A stretch of 64,000 nt of DNA from Mycolicibacter minnesotensis (GTDB lineage Bacteria; Actinomycetota; Actinomycetes; Mycobacteriales; Mycobacteriaceae), in assembly GCF_010731755.1 (NCBI RefSeq), contig NZ_AP022589.1, positions 310,001 through 374,000 on the forward strand, in the 5' to 3' direction. Shown piece after piece: positions 17,856 through 27,966 of the stretch (position 1 is its first letter; the number at the start of each line of letters is the position of its first letter). The notes beneath the pieces are model-generated. The model saw only the letters and a list, made by a program, of their open reading frames with translations, was not told the DNA's origin and did no database searches. A program made the position numbers and the translations under genes.

Positions 17856-18382
17856 CCCTACGTTTCGCTATGTTTCGTCATGTTTCGGTTATGTTTCCCC
17901 CTGCTCACACAACGTACGACCCCTTTCTGGGATCTACCTGAAGCTTGGGAGGTAACTGGCCGGGCGAAGACAAGCCGCTGCAGGGCCATGCAACAAAGAG
18001 CTCACGGCCGCCCCAGGCGGGCGCCGCTGTGCCCGAGGCCGGCTTCCTGCAGTCGCCGGTAGCTCGTCGTCGGGTACCGCGCTCTGCCTACCCGGAGCCG
18101 TCTAGTCGGCCGACAATCCGCACGCTGAAAAGCCCGCGCGATACATCGTCTGGATTTCTCAATCGCACGGTAGATCGGGATCGTCGCGATATGCCCAGAT
18201 AAATACCGTCTCAGGAAAATGGAGAGCCAGTCGCCAATACGCGCCCGCGATTATCAGGACAGGTTGCTACGCGAACCCATGTGCTCCACACGGCGCGAAA
18301 GACCCCGGGGAAGGTGCCGAGAACGGCAACGCGGGAGGCGCGACTACATCAGCGCGCGGAAAGCAGGGAGAATTCCGGGGGC
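17856..18382. other. Non-coding gap where the 3' part of glnD should be
   Basis: This 527-bp stretch lies between the small secreted gene and the shortened glnD. By eye, none of its frames encodes HD- or ACT-domain sequence of GlnD, so that part appears deleted rather than merely frameshifted. Apart from the phased repeats at its left edge I see no gene. Confidence 0.5.
17859..17898. repeat. Four helically phased CGAAACAT repeats
   Basis: The plus strand has TACGTTTCG, TATGTTTCG, CATGTTTCG and TATGTTTCC starting at 17859, 17869, 17879 and 17890, so they are 10, 10 and 11 bp apart. On the minus strand they read as CGAAACATA units directly before the small secreted gene start. One-turn spacing suggests protein binding along one DNA face. 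Confidence 0.5.
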
Positions 18383-19357
18383 TTACGCCCGCGCCGCTGA
18401 CATCCGGCGATACGGCAAGTTGTCTGACATCCGGCGATACGGCAAGTTGTTGAGTGCGGCGTCGACGCATTGGCTGATCCGCTGAGCCGCATCGAAGAGC
18501 CGGGCCGCCAGATCGTGCCTGTCGTCCAGCCCCAATGCGCCACTGATCTCGTCGGCGTATTGGGCCGAGAGTACGTCGTGACCGCGACCGCAGGCCCGGT
18601 GAAGTTCGGTACGAACGTCCAGCACGGTGCGATAGGCGCTCCGTAGCGAAGTCCTGCGATCGTGTAGCCGCCGCACATTAGAACGGCCGGCGACATCTGC
18701 GACGGCAAGCGCATCGAGCAGCTGAACATCGCGGAGCCCGCCGCGGCCGCATTTCAGGTCGGGCTCGGCGCTGGAGGCGATCTCCCCGCTGCGGTGCCAT
18801 CGGGAATGGGTGATGTCGAGAAGTTCTTCGTAGCGGGAGCCGATGCCGTGGCGCCATTGCTGCTGGACGCCGGCGATGAGCCGCGCTGAAAGCTGCTCAT
18901 CGCCGGCGATGTGACGCGCGTCCAGCATGGCCAGGCCCGCGAGGATATCGGAGCCCGCGACCTCGAGCGCCTGCGGAATGGTCCGCACGCTGTGATCGAG
19001 ACGAACGTTGGCGTCCCACAGCGGATACCACAGTGCTTCCGCCATCACACCGACTGCATCTCCAGGCATGTCGTCATGCAGGAGAAGCAGATCCAGGTCC
19101 GAGTGCGGTAGCAGTTCGCGGCGGCCAAGAGAGCCGGTGGCGATGACCGCGAAGCCGCTGCCGGCCACCGCCCCGATCTCTCTAGCCTTGGTGACCAGCC
19201 ACGACTCGTGCACCTGCCGCCAGGCGGTCCGCAGCGCGCCCGAATCCCACTGGGTTGCTGTAGCGCATCGCAATGATGCGCGTACAGCAGCCAGGTCGGG
19301 TGCGGGGCAACTGCGTTGGCGCTGCCGGGGGCTCGTGACTGGCACCGTGGCGCTCAT
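18383..19357 (-). pseudogene. glnD: GlnD (PII uridylyl/adenylyltransferase), truncated: N-terminal 324 residues only
   Basis: GlnD modifies the PII protein GlnB on its T-loop tyrosine and, through its HD domain, reverses this. Full-length mycobacterial GlnD is about 800 residues. This frame ends at 324. The nucleotidyltransferase core is intact (GSLGRRELLPHSDLDLLLL near residue 75), and so is the PII-UTase segment EPDLKCGRGGLRDVQ. The HD and two ACT domains are missing. The end carries a 27-bp tandem duplication (NLPYRRMSD repeated). It lies next to a PE/PPE insert that M. tuberculosis lacks here. It may be a decayed gene or a transferase-only enzyme that cannot remove the modification. Confidence 0.8.
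18397..18450. repeat. Perfect 27-bp tandem duplication at the 3' end of truncated glnD
   Basis: Two identical 27-bp units, each beginning CTGACATCCGGCGATACGG, abut at 18423/18424. The unit is a multiple of three, so the frame is kept and nine residues are doubled. It sits about five codons before the premature stop. Confidence 0.85.
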
Positions 19358-19391
19358 GGCCGGCTAGATCGCTTCGGATCGGTGTGCGGAC

Positions 19392-21111
<1,720 letters not shown>

Positions 21112-21285
21112 GCACCAAACCTCCTCTGCCGCGACCGGTTGCCATATGAACCAGGCTGGTCATAACAATGCGCAACAGTTGTTTCGGCTCGAACGCCGCT
21201 CCGTTGCGGATGTGTGACCACCTGCTCACAGAAATCAACCCGGCGAGCAGAAAGGAAGCTTTCAGGGTGCCCTCAGCGGCACCCG

Positions 21286-22827
21286 TCAGGCGGGCGGTTG
21301 GGGTGCTCCCCCGGCTCCCCCGGCGCCCCCGGCACCGTTGACGTTGGGCGCGCCGGACTGCCCCGGAGTGCCGGGGGTTCCTCCGGTGGTCCCGCCGTCG
21401 CCACCGTCGCCGCCGTCGCCACCAGCACCGACAGAACCGTTACCGCCGGCTCCACCGTTTCCGCCACGGCCACCGGAATTTCCGAGCTGGCCAGGAGCGG
21501 CGCCGCCATTGCCGCCGTCCCCGCCGTCCGCGCCGAACCGGCCACTGCCCCCGGCACCGCCGATGCCCCCGGCACCGCCGTTTCCACCACTGATACCACT
21601 GCCCCCAGCCCCTCCGGAGCCGCCGTTGCCGCCGTGCCCCCCGGTGCCGAACGGGTTGCTCAGGCCTGCGCCACCCGCGCCACCGGCGCCGCCGTCGCCA
21701 TCGGCGCCGGCCTGCCCTGCTCCGCCGAGCCATCCCACGCCGACTCCGGCCGCACCGCCCTGTCCGCCGTCTCCGCCGTCTCCGCCGTTGCCACCCAGTG
21801 GCTGGCTGGCCGTTCCGGCGGCCCCTGCCGCGCCAACCCCACCGAGACCGCCGGCACCGCCGTTTCCGCTGAAGCCCAGGAGCCACCCAGCGTTGCCGCC
21901 GACCCCGCCGTTGCCGCCGTCACCGCCGTGCAGGGCGGTCACATAGGGACCGTTGACCCCGGCCCATCCGGAACCACCTCGACCACCGGTGCCTCCGAAG
22001 CCCCACCCGGAGACCGCGTCACCGCCGGCGCCGCCGGTACCCCCGTCATGTGATACCAGCGACGTGCCGTTGAACGTGTCGTAGAAGCCGGTACCACCTC
22101 GACCACCGACGCCACCGTCGCCGAACCACATGCCGCCGTTGCCGCCCTGACCACCCGCGCCGGCCTCGATCACCACGCCGCCGGCACCGAGATAAGCCGC
22201 CGCACCCTGACCACCCGCGCCGCCGTTGCCGAACAATCCGGCGTCGCCGCCGTCACCGCCGACGCCACCGTTGACTCCTGCTACGCCGGCCGCACCGTCG
22301 CCGCCGTCGCCGAAAAGGAACCCGCCGTCGCCGAGGTTGCCGAAACCGAGCCAACCGAACAGCGAGATGTTGGGGCCGTTGAAGCCATCGATTCCATCGC
22401 CGATCAGGTACCTGCCGAACGTCAACACGAAGGGTGTGTTGATCAGGTCGATCACCAGTTGATTGCCGGCGGAATGCAGGAAGTCTTCCAATGAGTCATG
22501 GATCGGCAGATAGAAGCTGTCCTGATAGAGCTGTGCCCAATCGGCCGGGTCCAGTGCGTCGAAGCTCGCCAGGCCGAGGGTGTCCGGATCGAAGCTCGCC
22601 AGGCCGATGTCACCGAGTTCGACGCCTGCCGGCGTGAGGTCGGCGGGGTCGAACCAGGTTGCGGGATCGAAGAAGTCGAAGTCCGCCCCTGCCGACGGCG
22701 CGGTCACCACCGGCGCCAGGGCCAGGGCCAGAGTGAACGCCGCCGCAGCACCGCCGACCGCCCGGTTCATCCGGCCGACCGAACCACGACCACGGTGCCC
22801 GGCGTTGCGGCGAAGGCGACGATTCAT
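21286..22827 (-). CDS. Secreted PGRS-repeat protein with a Sec signal peptide instead of a PE domain
   Basis: This 513-residue protein has a basic N-terminus and a hydrophobic stretch ([17 protein letters not shown]) with cleavage near PSAGA-D at about residue 48, in place of the PE domain normal for PGRS proteins. Residues 50-137 are acidic/aromatic ([25 protein letters not shown]). Then comes the [11 protein letters not shown] motif (138-148), the counterpart of the GRPLIGDG linker of PE_PGRS proteins. About 350 residues of Gly-Gly-X repeats follow, and the end is GGAPQPPA. A good ribosome site (AGAAAGG) precedes ATG 22827. It follows the PE-PPE hydrolase gene by 48 bp, suggesting one operon. 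Confidence 0.85.
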   Translation of the reverse strand: MNRRLRRNAGHRGRGSVGRMNRAVGGAAAAFTLALALAPVVTAPSAGADFDFFDPATWFDPADLTPAGVELGDIGLASFDPDTLGLASFDALDPADWAQLYQDSFYLPIHDSLEDFLHSAGNQLVIDLINTPFVLTFGRYLIGDGIDGFNGPNISLFGWLGFGNLGDGGFLFGDGGDGAAGVAGVNGGVGGDGGDAGLFGNGGAGGQGAAAYLGAGGVVIEAGAGGQGGNGGMWFGDGGVGGRGGTGFYDTFNGTSLVSHDGGTGGAGGDAVSGWGFGGTGGRGGSGWAGVNGPYVTALHGGDGGNGGVGGNAGWLLGFSGNGGAGGLGGVGAAGAAGTASQPLGGNGGDGGDGGQGGAAGVGVGWLGGAGQAGADGDGGAGGAGGAGLSNPFGTGGHGGNGGSGGAGGSGISGGNGGAGGIGGAGGSGRFGADGGDGGNGGAAPGQLGNSGGRGGNGGAGGNGSVGAGGDGGDGGDGGTTGGTPGTPGQSGAPNVNGAGGAGGAGGAPQPPA

Positions 22828-22875
22828 GCAAGAGACCTTTCTACGACTAATCCGTACTGACCGGGCGGATCTGAC

Positions 22876-24216
22876 CTAGGCGGACGCGATTGCGTCGGGC
22901 CCGAGGAGATCGCCGATCCAGGACAGGCCAGCTGGGCCGTCCAACAAGGATCCGAGGGAGTTCCAGGACTCCGCAGAGGCGGCGGGCTCGGTCGCCATCG
23001 CCGACCCGCCGAACAGCCCACCGAAGAACGGGGTGGGGTTCTGGATGTCGAGGAGCACGCGCTGAGCCGCATTCCACAACGTGGCGAACGGTTCCTGCTC
23101 CATAAACGATCCGGATATGTAGTTGGCCGGATCCTGCAGCGCGCGGAAGGCGTTCTGGACACCTTGCGACCACGCATCCGACAGGGCCGCGTTGAGCTGC
23201 TCCATGCTGATGTGACTGGGCAATAACTCGAAACTGAAAGAGGACAGCTGGTTGGCAGGGCCCTGATTCCAGCCTTCGGTAAGGCTGCCGTAGCCGAGGT
23301 TGACCAGGATGCGCATGCTCGGCTCCAACAACTCGGCCAGGGGGGTGCCCCAGACCGGGGTGAGCTTCAACAGGTCGGTCAGCGGCAGCGACTCGTTCGG
23401 GATGATGTAGTAGTTCGTCAGGCTGTCGCCGGTGGTCTCCAGCTGAATCGCATTGGCGATATCGTCGGCGCTGAGCCCGAAATACCCGATGTGGGTCGAG
23501 AACATCCCCACGATGGCGTTGAGATCGGCCAGCAGGTTCAGCGGATACCGCGGAAAGTCGGCATAGCCGTCGTATTCCAGGGTGTAAACGTCGGTGGTGA
23601 AGTAGTCCGGGGTCGGATGCCCCAGAGTCATCCCGTTCCAGAATGTGAGGTCCCCGCCCCAGAAGTTGAGCAGTTGAAGCAGGCCGCCGTTCGGGTTCGC
23701 GGAATTACCCACAAGCACGAAATGAACGTCTTCGGGCGCGACGCCCTCGTGGCGGAGCTGTTCCATGGTCATCGACGACATCGCCGAACTCTGCGAATAA
23801 CCGAAGACATAGACGGGGTTGTCGGTGTTGGCTTCTCCGACGGCGAGCTGCTGCTTGATGGCATCGGCAAGAATCTGCGCGCCCTGAACCATCGAGAGAT
23901 TGCCCGGGAAGGACAGCTGAGGCGTGAACAGTGACTCTGGGGTTCCGGTGAAGCCGTGCGATTGGAGATACAACAGGTCGGCGGCGTTGACGTAACCCGC
24001 CGACGGCAACGGAATACCGCTGCCGCCCATGACGAACGCCACCTCGCCGGCGGCCAGCTGCACGTCCGCGGCGGCTGCGCGCGACGATGTCGGTGCGATC
24101 GTGGCACACCCAACCATTCCGGCTGCGACGAGAACTCCGACGAGACCGAGAACCGTTAGCCCACGCCGGGGAGAACGCCCCCCGTGCGGACCGGTCATCG
24201 CGACGACACCAGCCAT
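22876..24216 (-). CDS. PE-PPE-domain alpha/beta hydrolase, predicted lipoprotein
   Basis: This 446-residue protein contains the PE-PPE domain (serine alpha/beta hydrolase; known members act as esterases or cutinase-like lipases) but no PE or PPE domain. The nucleophile lies in VFGYSQSSAM (GxSxS, Ser141). A probable Asp is in YDGYADFPRYP and His in THIGYFGL. The N-terminus has SPRRGLTVLGLVGV and a lipobox ending MVGC (Cys37). The two arginines leave Tat export possible. It starts VMGGSGIPLPSAGYVNAA, typical of the domain. The C-terminal 150 residues are helical and unassigned. Start MTGPHGG, six codons in, is an alternative. Confidence 0.88.
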   Translation of the reverse strand: MAGVVAMTGPHGGRSPRRGLTVLGLVGVLVAAGMVGCATIAPTSSRAAAADVQLAAGEVAFVMGGSGIPLPSAGYVNAADLLYLQSHGFTGTPESLFTPQLSFPGNLSMVQGAQILADAIKQQLAVGEANTDNPVYVFGYSQSSAMSSMTMEQLRHEGVAPEDVHFVLVGNSANPNGGLLQLLNFWGGDLTFWNGMTLGHPTPDYFTTDVYTLEYDGYADFPRYPLNLLADLNAIVGMFSTHIGYFGLSADDIANAIQLETTGDSLTNYYIIPNESLPLTDLLKLTPVWGTPLAELLEPSMRILVNLGYGSLTEGWNQGPANQLSSFSFELLPSHISMEQLNAALSDAWSQGVQNAFRALQDPANYISGSFMEQEPFATLWNAAQRVLLDIQNPTPFFGGLFGGSAMATEPAASAESWNSLGSLLDGPAGLSWIGDLLGPDAIASA

Positions 24217-24420
24217 GGAAACCCCTTGAAATGCCCTTCAGCGCACCGCTGAACGCGGAGGCCCACCCGAAATTAGATCACCCGCAACAGTTTTAGTCAT
24301 TAGTTCACAGGAAAGCCAACCCAGATTGACATAACCTCTTCTATTGCGTGCTGATAATGATTCGAGCTTTCAGCTTGGCCGAAACAGGAGGCGAACCACC
24401 GTCCAAGTAAGGTTCCTCAC
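24217..24420. other. Divergent, AT-richer intergenic region
   Basis: This 204-bp gap separates the PE-PPE hydrolase gene (minus) from the SDR gene (plus). Its middle (about 24270-24365) is AT-richer than the flanks and should contain both promoters. No convincing pair of hexamers with proper spacing was found. Confidence 0.4.
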
Positions 24421-25197
24421 GTGGATATTAACGGAGCAAGCGCGATCGTCACCGGTGGCGCATCAGGAATCGGCGCGGCCACTGCCCGCCAGTTGGCCGA
24501 CCGGGGCGCGCGGGTCGTCGTCGCCGACCTACAGGCGGACAAGGGCGAGGAACTGGCCCGCGAGATCGGCGGCGTGTTCGTGTCCGTCGACGTCACCAGC
24601 ACCGAGCAGATCATCGACGCGGTCAACACCGCAACGGACCTCGGCCCGCTGCGGGCATTGGTGAACTCGGCCGGTATCGGCTGGGCTCAGCGCACCATCG
24701 GCAAGGACGGCGAGTTCGAGTCGGCACACAACCTGGACCTGTACAAGAAGGTGCTCGCGATCAACCTGGTCGGCACCTTCGACTGCATCCGGATCGCGGC
24801 CACCGCAATGAGCCGCAACGAGCTGACCGACACCGGCGAGCGGGGCGCGATCGTCAACATGACCAGCGTGGCGGCATTCGACGGTCAGATCGGCCAGGCC
24901 GCCTACTCGTCGTCCAAGGGCGGCGTCGTGGGCCTGACCCTGCCGGTAGCCCGCGACCTCTCGGCGGCGGGGATCCGCGTCAACACCGTGGCTCCCGGCC
25001 TCATCGACACCCCGATTTACGGCGAGGGCCCGGACTCCGAGGCGTTCAAGGCCAAGCTCGGGCAGTCCGTGTTGTTCCCGCACCGTCTGGGCAAGCCCGA
25101 AGAGCTGGCGTCGATGGTGGTGGAGCTGCTCACCAACTCCTACATGAATGCCGAAGTCGTCCGCGTGGACGGTGGCATTCGGATGCCACCGAAGTAA
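24421..25197 (+). CDS. Short-chain dehydrogenase/reductase, 3-hydroxyacyl-CoA dehydrogenase type 2-like
   Basis: This 258-residue classical SDR oxidises or reduces an alcohol/ketone with NAD(H). It has TGGASGIG at the N-terminal cofactor loop (residues 11-18), an acidic residue after beta2 (VVADLQ) favouring NAD, NSAGIG, catalytic Ser in NMTSVAAFDG, YSSSKGG (YxxxK), and APGLIDTPIYG. The overall layout is closest to type-2 3-hydroxyacyl-CoA dehydrogenases (HSD17B10-like), so a fatty-acid or sterol side-chain substrate is plausible. The start is GTG 24421. It stands alone on the plus strand in the amt-ftsY accessory block. Confidence 0.87.
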   Translation: MDINGASAIVTGGASGIGAATARQLADRGARVVVADLQADKGEELAREIGGVFVSVDVTSTEQIIDAVNTATDLGPLRALVNSAGIGWAQRTIGKDGEFESAHNLDLYKKVLAINLVGTFDCIRIAATAMSRNELTDTGERGAIVNMTSVAAFDGQIGQAAYSSSKGGVVGLTLPVARDLSAAGIRVNTVAPGLIDTPIYGEGPDSEAFKAKLGQSVLFPHRLGKPEELASMVVELLTNSYMNAEVVRVDGGIRMPPK

Positions 25198-25212
25198 TCC
25201 CCCACCTGACGT

Positions 25213-25270
25213 TGAGATTGCGTCCAGGGTCGCGAATACCGCGAAATGCACTGCCCTGGGCGCAATCTCA
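25213..25270. repeat. 58-bp palindrome between convergent genes (element D)
   Basis: The arms TGAGATTGCG-t-CCAGGG and CCCTGG-g-CGCAATCTCA pair over 16 of 17 positions around a 24-nt loop. The element fills the gap between the SDR and the next convergent gene and could terminate both transcripts. It differs in sequence from copies A-C but has the same size. Confidence 0.6.
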
Positions 25271-25298
25271 GCACCAATGTCGGCGTGAACGTACCGTT

Positions 25299-25682
25299 CT
25301 AGGGGGCCGCCGCAGGGCGGCGGCGCGTGGCACCCCAGAGCCCGACGCCGACGCCGACCACAGCTCCACCGATGCCGACGATCTGCTGTCCTCGCTTGAG
25401 GTCGGCGTGCACGCTGATCCCGCCCAGCAGGTCGGCCGCGTCGGCACCGCCGGAGGCCAGAAACCAGCCGCGGGTGTCGCGGCCGCGCAAGGCCGCAGTC
25501 AGCAGTAGTCCGCCGATCAGGGCGTCGCGGTAACCCATCGAACGAAGCAGCAGGCGCGCGGAAGGCCCCGGATCATCCGGCTCTCCCCACCACCGGTTCG
25601 CCCGCAGAGGATCCGCGAGAAACGAGATCCCCGACGCCAGCCGGATACTGCCCGCGATCAGCGCGGCACGGTCTTTGATCAT
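25299..25682 (-). CDS. Small membrane protein, function unknown
   Basis: The start ATG 25682 gives 127 residues. At least three hydrophobic segments are visible (ALIAGSIRLASGISFLA; YRDALIGGLLLTAAL; GIGGAVVGVGVGLWGA), linked by a polar loop ANRWWGEPDDPGPSAR. It resembles short four-helix membrane proteins common in mycobacteria. No family function is recognised. The stop lies 28 bp beyond palindrome D. The frame is open nine codons further upstream (MSLGPRLRS), which is a less likely start. Confidence 0.7.
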   Translation of the reverse strand: MIKDRAALIAGSIRLASGISFLADPLRANRWWGEPDDPGPSARLLLRSMGYRDALIGGLLLTAALRGRDTRGWFLASGGADAADLLGGISVHADLKRGQQIVGIGGAVVGVGVGLWGATRRRPAAAP

Positions 25683-25718
25683 GGACCGCAGCCTAGGGCC
25701 CAGCGACATCGGCCGAAA

Positions 25719-26438
25719 CTACTTCCAGGCGAACACCGGTTGCTCCAAATTATCGACCCGGTCGCCTCGGCCCTCCAGACACAGCCACCGCACCTGCAAC
25801 AGCACCGCGCCCGTCGGCGCATGAATGAGGTCATTACCCAACGGGATCTGCACGACCGGACGCGGGCTCTCGGGGATGCCGACGTAGCGCGGCGAATCAT
25901 CGCGTTGCAGCTGATGCAGCCCGACGCGGTAGACCGCCACCACCTCCGCCGCCGCGGGACGGAGATCGAGCCGACCCCCACCCCAGATCACCACCGGTGT
26001 GATCACATATCCCGAACGCGTCGGATAGTCGTCCAGTACACCCAGCACAGCCGAGTCGGACAACCGGACGCCGACCTCCTCGTGCAGTTCGCGCAGGGCG
26101 GCATCGACCGCGGTTTCGCCAGGATCAAGGCGGCCGCCGGGTAGCGCCCACTGAGCGGCATGCGACGTGAGACGAGATGCTCTGCGGCACAAGAGAAAGG
26201 CGGCACCCCCGGAGACATCGACCATGCGCCCGTCCAGGCCCGCCTCGGACATCGACCGCCCAGCCATCCAGTCATCCACGTGTGCGGGGTCGACCCTGTC
26301 CTCGGCGACTTCGGAATCCACGATCACCACCGCTACGGCAGCCCGTCGCTTCGACGGGTCGTCCACGGCGCGGCGGTCGTGCGCGTTCAGGTGCGCCCGG
26401 ATCCGTTCCCGCAGCACCTCGTCATAGCTGATCGTCAC
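25719..26438 (-). CDS. Nudix hydrolase
   Basis: This 239-residue protein carries a complete Nudix box, G-x5-E-x7-REL-x-EE-x-G-V, in GGRLDPGETAVDAALREL followed by HEEVGV near residues 105-125. The region around it (AQWALPGGRLDPGE; LGVLDDYPTRSGYVITPVV) is like CoA-pyrophosphatase-type Nudix enzymes, which cleave nucleotide diphosphates linked to another moiety. The substrate remains open. It is upstream of the small membrane gene (36-bp gap) and 46 bp downstream of a SpoIIAA-like gene, all in one direction. Confidence 0.88.
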   Translation of the reverse strand: MTISYDEVLRERIRAHLNAHDRRAVDDPSKRRAAVAVVIVDSEVAEDRVDPAHVDDWMAGRSMSEAGLDGRMVDVSGGAAFLLCRRASRLTSHAAQWALPGGRLDPGETAVDAALRELHEEVGVRLSDSAVLGVLDDYPTRSGYVITPVVIWGGGRLDLRPAAAEVVAVYRVGLHQLQRDDSPRYVGIPESPRPVVQIPLGNDLIHAPTGAVLLQVRWLCLEGRGDRVDNLEQPVFAWK

Positions 26439-26484
26439 CGCTTGACCCTACGACCGGGGCGCTGCCGCGACGACCCTCCCTGGC

Positions 26485-26853
26485 TCAGCCCGCGGCCCAC
26501 TCCTTGGCACGCTCAACGTCCCCGAGGCCGAACACCGCGAGCTCACCGGGAATCATCCACTCAAGCGCATGCAGCACGTGGGCGACCCACTCTTTGTCAG
26601 ACACCACGGCGATGCGTTTGAAGGCGGAGTGATGCGGCAGTACCGCGCCCAGCCCGAGTTTGATGTCCTCGGCCAGCCCGCCGGGCCCGAAACCCTCGTA
26701 GTCGGAGTCGATGACCTCGACGATCCGCACATCCCCGTCCCGCAGAAGCTCGTGCAGTGCGGGCTTGATCTCGCGGAGTTCGTCGCCGCGAAGCCGTCCC
26801 GAGACGCGAATCCCGGTTACTCCCTGCGGCATGTCCGGCAATAGCTCGATCAT
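26485..26853 (-). CDS. SpoIIAA-like (STAS-fold) protein
   Basis: This 122-residue protein fits the SpoIIAA-like family, small STAS-fold domains thought to bind lipids or act as regulatory scaffolds. It starts MIELLPDMPQGVTGIRVSGR and has the typical FKRIAVVSDKEWV and Trp-containing end GDVERAKEWAAG. No phosphorylatable Ser of the anti-sigma antagonist kind is evident at the usual place, so a partner-switching role should not be assumed. Confidence 0.8.
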   Translation of the reverse strand: MIELLPDMPQGVTGIRVSGRLRGDELREIKPALHELLRDGDVRIVEVIDSDYEGFGPGGLAEDIKLGLGAVLPHHSAFKRIAVVSDKEWVAHVLHALEWMIPGELAVFGLGDVERAKEWAAG

Positions 26854-26932
26854 GGGAGACCTCCCTTGCAGCCGATGCCGCCACTGTAGTCCGGGCCCGC
26901 CGACTACGCGGTTCGGTCACCCCGCCAAGGGG

Positions 26933-27904
26933 TCAGCCCGCGTTGCGCGCCAGATTGATGGCGTAGTCGCTGACGAAGTGACCCGCGGCGGGTTCACCGG
27001 AACCACAGCTGCCGTCGGACTCCCCCACCCGCTTGACCCACAGGTAGGCGTCGGCGTGCTGCCCGGCCGTGTCCGCGGTGGGCGGTGTACCCAGGGCCCG
27101 CCCGCTGGGATTGCACCAGCCGTAGGGGTCGCCTTCGGCAGGGCCGGCACCGTTGCGGGAGGTATCGACCACGTAGTGTGCTCCGCCGGTCATGCCCGAG
27201 ATCTCTTCGCCGTAGCCGATTTCCTCTTCGGTGGTGAAGTAGTTCGTGCTGTTCAGGGAGAAGCCTCGCGCACGCCCCACACCGGCCGCGTTGAGCCGGT
27301 TGGCCATCTCGCCGGCGCTGACCCAACGCGAGTGGCCGGCGTCGACGTAGACGGCCGTGGCCGGGTTGCGGCCCAGCGTGTCTACGGCGTAGCTGATCAG
27401 GTCGTAGCGCTCCTGACGCGCATCACCGGAGAGGCAGTCGGCCATCGCGAGCGCGTCGGGCTCCAGGATGATCGCGGCCGGGTTGCCGCCGATCCCGTCA
27501 GCGACGCTGTCGACCCAGGCGCGGTAGGACGCGCCGGAGGAGAATCCGCCCGCCGCGTAGCTGCCACAGTCACGGTGCGGGATGGCGTAGAGCACCAGCA
27601 CCGGCATGGCGCCGGCCGCCGCGGCGGCGCCGGTGTGCCGCGCCACCGTCGAGCCGACCGATCCCACCCCAAACGCCTGGTCCAGCCAGTACGCCTGCGG
27701 AGTGTTGGCCACCCGAGCCAGCTCGGCGCTGTCCGGCTGCGCATTGGACGCGTGCATCGCCTTCGAGATCGGATCGACGTAGAAGGGCCGGCCGGCCAGC
27801 GGGTTGTCCCCGTCGGCCTGGGCGGGGGCGGCGCCGGCCAGGGCCGCCAGAGCAAGGAGCGGGGTGACGCAGCGCGCGACTGCACCAAACAGTGAGGGGG
27901 TCAC
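26933..27904 (-). CDS. Secreted glycoside hydrolase family 6 protein (endoglucanase-like)
   Basis: With the GTG start at 27904 the protein has 323 residues. A TTG at 27910 is an alternative. A signal peptide (LLALAALAGAAPAQA) precedes the catalytic domain, which shows both GH6 signatures: VLYAIPHRDCGSYAAGG with the catalytic Asp in the RDC turn, and ILEPDALA with the second Asp. Later conserved blocks are YVDAGHSRW, FSLNSTNYF and DPYGWCNPSGRALG. GH6 enzymes cut beta-1,4-glucan. It is close to the M. tuberculosis CelA1 catalytic domain, with no carbohydrate-binding module. It lies at the ftsY side of the accessory block. Confidence 0.9.
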   Translation of the reverse strand: MTPSLFGAVARCVTPLLALAALAGAAPAQADGDNPLAGRPFYVDPISKAMHASNAQPDSAELARVANTPQAYWLDQAFGVGSVGSTVARHTGAAAAAGAMPVLVLYAIPHRDCGSYAAGGFSSGASYRAWVDSVADGIGGNPAAIILEPDALAMADCLSGDARQERYDLISYAVDTLGRNPATAVYVDAGHSRWVSAGEMANRLNAAGVGRARGFSLNSTNYFTTEEEIGYGEEISGMTGGAHYVVDTSRNGAGPAEGDPYGWCNPSGRALGTPPTADTAGQHADAYLWVKRVGESDGSCGSGEPAAGHFVSDYAINLARNAG

Positions 27905-27966
27905 AGGCAAAAATTACCCTACGGCCGTCCCAAGGTCACGAGAAGGTCACGGTCAACACCGAACGC

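Noticed and set aside
17945..18202. 85-codon plus-strand frame between the small secreted gene and glnD
   Set aside because: No recognisable domain, ribosome site or homology. Composition looks random for the GC level.
18219..18485. 88-codon plus-strand frame rich in Arg, overlapping the end of glnD
   Set aside because: It overlaps the glnD tandem repeat, has no homology or ribosome site, and looks like a shadow frame.
21112..21285. Possible GlnR site upstream of amt
   Set aside because: A fragment like GCCGAAACA is present but no complete GlnR motif could be assembled with confidence.
24326..24358. TTGACA followed by GATAAT upstream of the SDR gene
   Set aside because: The 21-bp spacing is too long for a SigA promoter, so it was not annotated.
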